Source of the DNA: a bacterium
GTDB lineage: Bacteria > Bacillota_I > Bacilli_A > RFN20 > CAG-826
NCBI GenBank assembly: GCA_004561785.1
Contig: SFUB01000056.1
Span: 1 to 8,878 of the forward strand
Length of the DNA stretch: 8,878 nucleotides
Reading direction: 5' to 3'
Shown here: piece by piece, positions 4,605 to 8,878 of the stretch
How the letters are laid out: each line of letters begins with the position of its first letter
Numbering within the stretch: the first letter of the stretch is position 1
The notes under the pieces: generated by a model
The model's input: the letters and a program-made list of their open reading frames with translations, nothing else
Told to the model about the DNA's origin: nothing
Databases searched by the model: none
Made by a program: the position numbers and the translations under genes

Positions 4605-5789
4605 ATGGAAAAGATCAACGTTTGCTACTTCCAATCCGGCGGTCCGACCTCCGTCATCAATACCTCTTTGTATGGGGCGTTAATGGCCGCGAAAAGACAT
4701 GCCGATTCCATTGGCGAATTCTATGGGTCGATCGATGGGGTGGAAGGCCTGATCGAAGACCGTTTGTTGCCTTTCAGCACAGTTTCGAAGGAGACTGTCG
4801 ATTTGCTTCCTCAGACCCCAGGAGTCTTCCTCGGCTCTTCCAGAAGAAAACTTCACGAAGATCAAGAAACCTGGAGCAAAATCAAAAAAACCGTGCAAAA
4901 ACACAATATTTCTTTGATTTTGGTCAATGGCGGAAACGATTCGATGGACACTTGCAGCAAACTCGCTTCTCATTTGAACGTCAAAGTCGTGGGGATTCCG
5001 AAGACCATCGACAACGATTTGGCCTTGACGGATCATTGCCCCGGATTTGGCAGCGCCGCAAAACATGTCATCAACCAAGTGAAACTCATTTCAATTGATG
5101 CTCATAGCTATTCTAGCGGCAAGGTCGTCATCATTGAGGTCATGGGCCGAGAGGCCGGCTGGCTCGCCGCTTCCGCGGACTTGCTTCCTTATCCTTATCA
5201 TCCCGACTTGATCTATCTTCCGGAAGGCGAGTTCTCCGAGGAAGAGTTCCTGGCCGAAGTGAAAGCCAATCATGAGAGGAAGGGTACCTGCGTCGTCGTG
5301 GTTTCGGAGGGCATCCCCATCCACCATGAGACCTTGGCCCTTTATGATTCCTTTGGGCACGCTTCCCCTGAGGGGGCCGCTTTGGAACTCGGAAAACTCG
5401 TGAATAAGAAGCTCGGTTTGGGGGTTAGAACCGTCATTTTGTCCACCCCGGTCCGCGCGAATCCATTCCTGATTTCGAAAACCGATTCCCAAGAAGCCTC
5501 CGCCTTGGGGCAAGCGGCCCTTGAAGCGGGGCTTGAAGGGCGCACCGGCATCATGATGGCCCTTGAGAGGGTTTCGTCCCATCCCTATCAATGCCGCATC
5601 AAAGAAGTTCCGGTCAGCGAAGTCGCGAACGAAAATCGCCTTTTCCCGAAGGCGTGGATCCTCTCGTCCCATTCCTTAAGCGCTGAATTCCACGACTATC
5701 TTGAACCGTTGGTCCAAGGCCACATCGACATCAAGATGGATGAGGATGGTTGCTTCTTGGCCTCGTCCCTTTATGATTGCCGAAAATGA
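4605..5789 (+). CDS. Pyrophosphate-type 6-phosphofructokinase
   Basis: The 394-residue protein belongs to the phosphofructokinase superfamily, which phosphorylates fructose 6-phosphate to the 1,6-bisphosphate in glycolysis. The N-terminal QSGGPTSVIN (10-19) binds the phosphoryl donor. The donor motif reads GGNDS (109-113) where ATP enzymes have GGDGS, and PKTIDND (132-138) where ATP enzymes have PGTIDND. Asp at the second position and the Lys (D112 and K133, equivalent to E. coli G104 and G124) are the established marks of PPi-dependent enzymes, which are reversible. Catalytic D136 and D138, FGSAAK, and MGREAGW (180-186) are present. The first Asp of the donor motif is Asn (N111), a variant I believe is common in one PPi clade. 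ATG 4605 starts the family homology; earlier codons lie in the recA terminator. The gene forms its own unit between two terminators. The donor assignment is inferred from residues. Confidence 0.9.
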   Translation: MEKINVCYFQSGGPTSVINTSLYGALMAAKRHADSIGEFYGSIDGVEGLIEDRLLPFSTVSKETVDLLPQTPGVFLGSSRRKLHEDQETWSKIKKTVQKHNISLILVNGGNDSMDTCSKLASHLNVKVVGIPKTIDNDLALTDHCPGFGSAAKHVINQVKLISIDAHSYSSGKVVIIEVMGREAGWLAASADLLPYPYHPDLIYLPEGEFSEEEFLAEVKANHERKGTCVVVVSEGIPIHHETLALYDSFGHASPEGAALELGKLVNKKLGLGVRTVILSTPVRANPFLISKTDSQEASALGQAALEAGLEGRTGIMMALERVSSHPYQCRIKEVPVSEVANENRLFPKAWILSSHSLSAEFHDYLEPLVQGHIDIKMDEDGCFLASSLYDCRK

Positions 5790-5801
5790 TTTTCGGCATT
5801 T
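5778..5801 (+). terminator. Intrinsic terminator with the pfk stop codon in its loop
   Basis: TGCCGAAAA (5778-5786) and TTTTCGGCA (5790-5798) pair perfectly over nine bases, and the three loop bases are the TGA stop codon. A short TTT follows, then AAAAG. The left arm encodes the last three residues, so a ribosome at the stop codon would cover the hairpin. The U-tract is only three bases beyond the stem, though the stem's own 5' A's and 3' T's add weak pairs. On the opposite strand the same hairpin would be followed by AT-poor coding sequence. Confidence 0.65.
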
Positions 5802-5878
5802 AAAAGACACACGTCCCCATCCTTTTTCCAGATAAGGGAAAGCCTTTTCAATTGTCGCTATTTTTTATTGTTATGAAT

Positions 5879-5887
5879 TGATAGAAT
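5879..5887 (+). promoter_or_regulatory. Extended -10 promoter of the rny unit
   Basis: TGATAGAAT is an extended -10 element of nearly the same form as at the phosphofructokinase gene. It sits at the end of an AT-rich stretch (about 5860-5887). Initiation would be near 5894, leaving a leader of about 120 bases before rny. A second overlapping candidate, TGTTATGAA (5869-5877), is possible. No good -35 box is seen at the right spacing for either. Confidence 0.55.
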
Positions 5888-5892
5888 AAGCC

Positions 5893-6005
5893 AGTACCTA
5901 AAGGTACTACACCCATCGTCTTGAGCTTGGGTTCGCTCCTCGGGGAAACCCGTCATCATAGTAAGCAAATCACATTTGTCAGTCTGGGTGCCTTTTTCAT
6001 AGGAG
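5893..6005 (+). promoter_or_regulatory. Structured 5' leader of rny (candidate cis-acting RNA)
   Basis: From the predicted transcription start the RNA can fold as follows. A 5'-terminal hairpin AGTACC/GGTACT with TAAA loop spans 5893-5908. A closing stem CACCCA (5910-5915) with TGGGTG (5985-5990) encloses two hairpins: GGGTT/AACCC (5929-5933 with 5947-5951) and GCAAAT/ATTTGT (5965-5970 with 5974-5979, one G-U pair). This makes a three-way junction. Its closing stem is followed after CC by TTTTT (5993-5997), as in an attenuator, and then by the rny SD AGGAG (6001-6005). The segment CTCCT (5936-5940) is a perfect complement of that SD. I recognise no known riboswitch, T-box or ribozyme core. 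Pairings were found by eye and are individually short, so the fold is a hypothesis. Confidence 0.42.
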
Positions 6006-6014
6006 TTTTAAATT

Positions 6015-7577
6015 ATGGAACCGATTACGATCACCTTCTTGGTCCTTGCCATCGTCGGCTGGGCCGCGGCCATTGCTTTGGCTGTCTTTTTTCTCGTCAA
6101 CAAAAGCAAGGAAAAAGCCGCGAGCCGCTCTGCGGATGAAATCCTCCGCGACGCGAAGATCAAGGCTGAGCACATGACGAAAAACGCCGAGATCGACGCC
6201 AAACAAATCGCCTTCGAAGCCAAGCAGAAAGCAGACAACGAGATCCGCCTCCGCAAAGGCGAACTTGCTTCGGAAGAGCAGAAACTCGATCTCCGTGAAC
6301 AATCCATCGACGCCAGGGACGCCGCCCTCATCCAAAAGGAAAACGCTCTGGATGCCAAGAAAGAGCAACTCGAGCAATCCATCGAATCCAACAAGAAGAA
6401 GGGCGAAGAACTCGATGCTAAAATCAATGACATCCTCGTCGAACTCCAAAAAGTCGCCAGCATGTCTGTAAAGGAAGCCCACGACGAAATCATGGCCAGG
6501 GTCGAAAGCAAAATGGCCAGCGAGATTGCCACTTACATCAAGAACAAAGAAGACGAGGCCAAAGCCACGGTGGAAGCCAAGGCGACGAACCTCCTCTCCA
6601 TGGCTGTTCAGAAATACGCCCAAGATGTTGCCACCGAAAGGACCGTCTCTGTTGTCTCTCTCCCCGGCGACGAAATGAAGGGCCGCATCATCGGCAGGGA
6701 AGGCCGAAACATCAAGGTCCTTGAGCAACAACTTGGCGTCGACCTTGTCATCGATGATACCCCGGAGGTCATTACGGTCTCTTGCTTCGACCCAATCCGC
6801 CGCGAAATCGCCCGCCGCTCTTTGGAATATTTAGTGAAGGACGGACGCATCCAGCCCGGCCGCATCGAAGACGTCGTTGCTAAATGCAAGCGCGAAGTCG
6901 CTGAATCCACCCAGAAATACGGCCAAGAAGCCTGCTACAAATTGGGCCTTAGCAACGTTAACCGTGAACTCATGTCCTACATCGGTCGCCTCCATTACAG
7001 GACCTCTTATGGGCAAAATGTCCTCCAGCATTCGATGGAAGTCGCCTATTTCGCCGGCATCATGGCTGGGGAACTCGGGCTTGATGTCAACTTGGCCCGC
7101 CGCGCTGGCTTGCTCCACGATATCGGCAAAGCCGTCGACTTCGAAGTGGAAGGCAAGCACACCGAGCTCGGCGCGCAACTCGCCAAGAAATACGGTGAAG
7201 GCGAAGTGGTCATCAATGCCATCGCGAGCCATCACGGCGACGTGGAAGCCCGTTTCGTGATTTCTTACCTCGTCGCGGCCGGGGATACCCTCTCCGCCGC
7301 CCGCCCCGGTGCTCGCTCTGAGACCGTCGAGACCTACATCAGGCGTATCGAACAACTCGAATCGATCGGGAAATCCTTCGATGGCGTGCAGCAGGCTTAT
7401 GCCCTTCAAGCCGGCAGGGAAATCCGCGTCATGGTCATCCCCGACAAAATTTCCGATTCCGAAGCGGTGGTCATGGCTCAGCAGATGAAGGACAAGATCG
7501 AAAAAGAAATGACTTATCCTGGCGAAATCAAAGTCTCGGTGATCCGCGAATACCGCGCCATCGAAACCGCGAAGTAA
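6015..7577 (+). CDS. rny: Ribonuclease Y
   Basis: RNase Y is the membrane-anchored endoribonuclease that starts mRNA decay in Bacillota. The 520-residue protein matches the family's usual length. It has an N-terminal membrane segment (residues 5-28, then basic NKSKEK), a long charged coiled coil (about 33-200), a KH RNA-binding domain with GRIIGREGRNIK (223-234), and an HD domain starting near H339. The metal-binding pair H368-D369 sits in LLHDIGKA, at the same numbers I recall for Bacillus, and SHHGD follows at 405-409. The C-terminal domain ends in VIREYRA, typical of the family. AGGAG lies nine bases before the ATG. It is the first gene of the rny-ymdB-miaB unit; ymdB starts one base after its stop. 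The structured leader upstream may control it. Nothing in the protein is unusual. Confidence 0.98.
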   Translation: MEPITITFLVLAIVGWAAAIALAVFFLVNKSKEKAASRSADEILRDAKIKAEHMTKNAEIDAKQIAFEAKQKADNEIRLRKGELASEEQKLDLREQSIDARDAALIQKENALDAKKEQLEQSIESNKKKGEELDAKINDILVELQKVASMSVKEAHDEIMARVESKMASEIATYIKNKEDEAKATVEAKATNLLSMAVQKYAQDVATERTVSVVSLPGDEMKGRIIGREGRNIKVLEQQLGVDLVIDDTPEVITVSCFDPIRREIARRSLEYLVKDGRIQPGRIEDVVAKCKREVAESTQKYGQEACYKLGLSNVNRELMSYIGRLHYRTSYGQNVLQHSMEVAYFAGIMAGELGLDVNLARRAGLLHDIGKAVDFEVEGKHTELGAQLAKKYGEGEVVINAIASHHGDVEARFVISYLVAAGDTLSAARPGARSETVETYIRRIEQLESIGKSFDGVQQAYALQAGREIRVMVIPDKISDSEAVVMAQQMKDKIEKEMTYPGEIKVSVIREYRAIETAK

Positions 7578-7578
7578 C

Positions 7579-8388
7579 ATGAGGATACTCTTCTTCGGCG
7601 ACATCGTCGGAAGCCTCGGCTTGGCCGGGGTTTCCGACCTTTTGCCTTTTTTAAGGAAAAAATATAAGCCCGATTTCGTAATCGCCAACGGTGAAAACGT
7701 CAGCCGCGGCAAAGGCCTTTCCTTCAAAGATTATCGAGCTTTGGTCGATCTTGGGGTGGACTGCATCACCTTAGGGAACCATTGGCATTCGAAAGACCAA
7801 ATCGATCATTACATCTCCCGAGCAGATCGGCTTGTGAGGCCTGCTAATCTGATTGGGTACGATAAAGGATTCGGCAGTTTGGTCTTCGATACGCCAGAAG
7901 GACTGCTGCGCGTAACCAATCTTTTAGGCCAAGCGTTCATGACGGAAAACGTGAAACCGCCCTTTGAAGCCATGAATGAGATCCTTAACGAGGGAGAGTC
8001 CACGAAATTCAATTTCGTCGATTATCATGCAGAGTCGACTTCGGAGAAGCAGACTTTCGCCTATGGGTTTGATGGGGAGATAAGCGTTCTCGTCGGGACC
8101 CATACCCACGTCCAGACCAACGATGCCCGGGTCCTGCCTCTTGGAACGGGATTATTGACCGACGTCGGCATGTGCGGTGGCTTCGATACGATCATCGGAG
8201 CGGACCCCGAAATGGCAATCAACCGCTTTTTGCTTCTAGATCCGGAGGCGAGGCTATCCTTCCCGGAGGAAGGCAGGGTCCTAATCAACGCCGCCCTCAT
8301 CGATTTGGATTCCATGGACGGCTTGTGCAAACACATCTGTCCTCTGTATTACGTAGACGGAAAGGAAAGAACCTATGGCCAGAACTGA
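7579..8388 (+). CDS. ymdB: YmdB-type metallophosphoesterase (TIGR00282)
   Basis: This is the calcineurin-like phosphoesterase that accompanies rny in Bacillota. The Bacillus protein hydrolyses 2',3'- and 3',5'-cyclic nucleotides and influences biofilm and motility choices. The 269-residue product keeps the metal ligands: D8 (FFGDIVGS), E39 in ANGEN, N67-H68 in TLGNH, H150 in DYHAESTSEK, and H175 and H177 in GTHTHVQT. VRPAN and LTDVGMCG are further family blocks. The length fits the family. The C-terminal part (IDLDSMDGLCKHICPLYY) is more divergent. The ATG at 7579 follows the rny stop by one base with no clear SD, so it is probably translated by coupling. It overlaps miaB by 14 bp. With RNase Y it may process cyclic-phosphate RNA ends, but that link is inference. 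Confidence 0.95.
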   Translation: MRILFFGDIVGSLGLAGVSDLLPFLRKKYKPDFVIANGENVSRGKGLSFKDYRALVDLGVDCITLGNHWHSKDQIDHYISRADRLVRPANLIGYDKGFGSLVFDTPEGLLRVTNLLGQAFMTENVKPPFEAMNEILNEGESTKFNFVDYHAESTSEKQTFAYGFDGEISVLVGTHTHVQTNDARVLPLGTGLLTDVGMCGGFDTIIGADPEMAINRFLLLDPEARLSFPEEGRVLINAALIDLDSMDGLCKHICPLYYVDGKERTYGQN

Positions 8389-8878
8389 TTACCTATCCCT
8401 CCCGGACATGAAGAAAGCGCGTAGCCGCGTCAAGAAATCCGAGATTCTCCAAGCGAGCCGGGAAGTGCCCGCGTTGGTCGCTGAATACGGGGAAGGAAGG
8501 AAATACTTCATCAAGACATTCGGCTGCCAAGGCAACGTCAGGGACGAAGAGGTCCTGGGCGGCTTTTTGGAATTGGCCGGGATGACCAAAGCCGTGAAAG
8601 AAGAAGAGGCAGACGTCGTTTTGATTAATACCTGCGCCGTCAGGGAAAATGCGGAAGAAAAGGTTTACGGAGAAATCGGAAAGTTCAAGGCCAAGCATTA
8701 CGCGGATCCCGAGCACTTCATCCTCGGCGTCTGCGGATGCATGATGCAACAAGAAGGCGTCGCCGAGAAGATCATGCATTCCTATCCTTATGTCAACCTC
8801 ATCTTCGGCACCCACAACATCCCGGAAATCCTCAATCTCATTGACGCCCATTTGAAAAGAAAAAAAGACCTTGTCTCC
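8375..8878 (+). CDS. miaB: tRNA-2-methylthio-N6-dimethylallyladenosine synthase MiaB (N-terminal part)
   Basis: MiaB is a radical-SAM methylthiotransferase that adds a methylthio group to i6A37 in tRNAs reading UNN codons. The first 168 residues are present; the gene runs off the right edge. They hold the N-terminal UPF0004 domain with the three cysteines of the auxiliary 4Fe-4S cluster: C51 (KTFGCQGN), C87 (INTCAVREN) and C122 (VCGCMMQQ). The radical-SAM CxxxCxxC motif lies beyond the window. A charged extension of about 43 residues before the first strand is usual in Bacillota MiaB. The motif reads GCQGNVRDEE where most have GCQMNxxDSE, a variation I associate with the Mollicutes-like branch. 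AAAGGAAAG (8361-8369) supports ATG 8375, inside the end of ymdB. In Bacillus miaB is also found downstream of rny-ymdB. Confidence 0.95.
   Translation, partial: MARTDYLSLPDMKKARSRVKKSEILQASREVPALVAEYGEGRKYFIKTFGCQGNVRDEEVLGGFLELAGMTKAVKEEEADVVLINTCAVRENAEEKVYGEIGKFKAKHYADPEHFILGVCGCMMQQEGVAEKIMHSYPYVNLIFGTHNIPEILNLIDAHLKRKKDLVS

Noticed and set aside
3848..4618. Antisense open frame of 256 codons across recA and its terminator
   Set aside because: It lies opposite a full-length conserved gene and has no family-like motif; G/C-rich third positions readily create such antisense frames.
5910..5990. Hammerhead ribozyme, T-box or known riboswitch in the rny leader
   Set aside because: A GAAAC and a GTC occur, but CUGAUGA is missing; there is no T-box sequence and no known aptamer core that I can recognise.
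5921..6139. Small plus-strand frame in the rny leader
   Set aside because: It starts at TTG without an SD and runs into rny in another frame, with no protein-like pattern.
6831..7727. Antisense open frames opposite rny and ymdB
   Set aside because: They mirror conserved coding sequence and show composition-driven residues without recognisable domains or SDs.
1..8878. CRISPR array, insertion sequence, tRNA genes or phage genes
   Set aside because: No regularly spaced repeats, transposase motifs, cloverleaf patterns or phage-like genes were seen on either strand.

Overview
The window is a stretch of bacterial housekeeping chromosome, almost certainly from the phylum Bacillota (class Bacilli, broadly the Erysipelotrichales/Mollicutes-like side). 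RecU, GpsB, a Bacillus-type (type B) RNase P RNA, RNase Y and YmdB are all signatures of that group. The order pgsA-cinA-recA-(x)-rny-ymdB-miaB matches the conserved Bacillus order. TGA is used as a stop (exonuclease, pgsA, pfk, ymdB), so this is not a TGA-Trp mollicute. Base composition is roughly balanced and third positions are rich in G/C, which is high for that lineage. No mobile element, CRISPR array or sign of recent transfer is visible.

Layout. On the minus strand, reading leftwards from about 1443, lie a DEDDh 3'-5' exonuclease, recU (4-bp overlap, strong SD) and the start of a further reading frame that runs off the left edge. That frame may be a calcineurin-type metallophosphoesterase. 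A 122-bp divergent promoter region (1444-1565) separates them from the plus-strand genes. It carries a perfect 9-bp inverted repeat, one arm beside each gene start. Plus strand: gpsB, rnpB, pgsA, a stand-alone cinA/pncC C-terminal domain, and recA ending in an intrinsic terminator. Next is a single-gene unit for a pyrophosphate-type phosphofructokinase, with its own extended -10 promoter and its own terminator. Then comes a 225-bp intergenic region with a promoter and a structured leader, followed by rny, ymdB and miaB (cut by the right edge), all tightly packed.

How they fit together. The left half concerns DNA repair and chromosome processing (exonuclease, RecU, RecA) and growth and envelope (GpsB, PgsA). 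The right half concerns RNA turnover and modification (RNase Y, YmdB, MiaB), with RNase P RNA embedded in the gpsB-pgsA unit. The phosphofructokinase is the metabolic outsider, placed where Bacillus has recA directly upstream of the rny region.

The window holds no obviously new multi-gene system. The least explained part is the rny leader (about 5893-6005). It can be drawn as a 5' cap hairpin followed by a closed three-way junction ending in a U-run just before the SD, with a perfect anti-SD inside it. Second come the RNase P RNA gene wedged between two coding genes with no room for its own signals, and promoters that sit so close to start codons that leaderless or near-leaderless mRNAs are implied.
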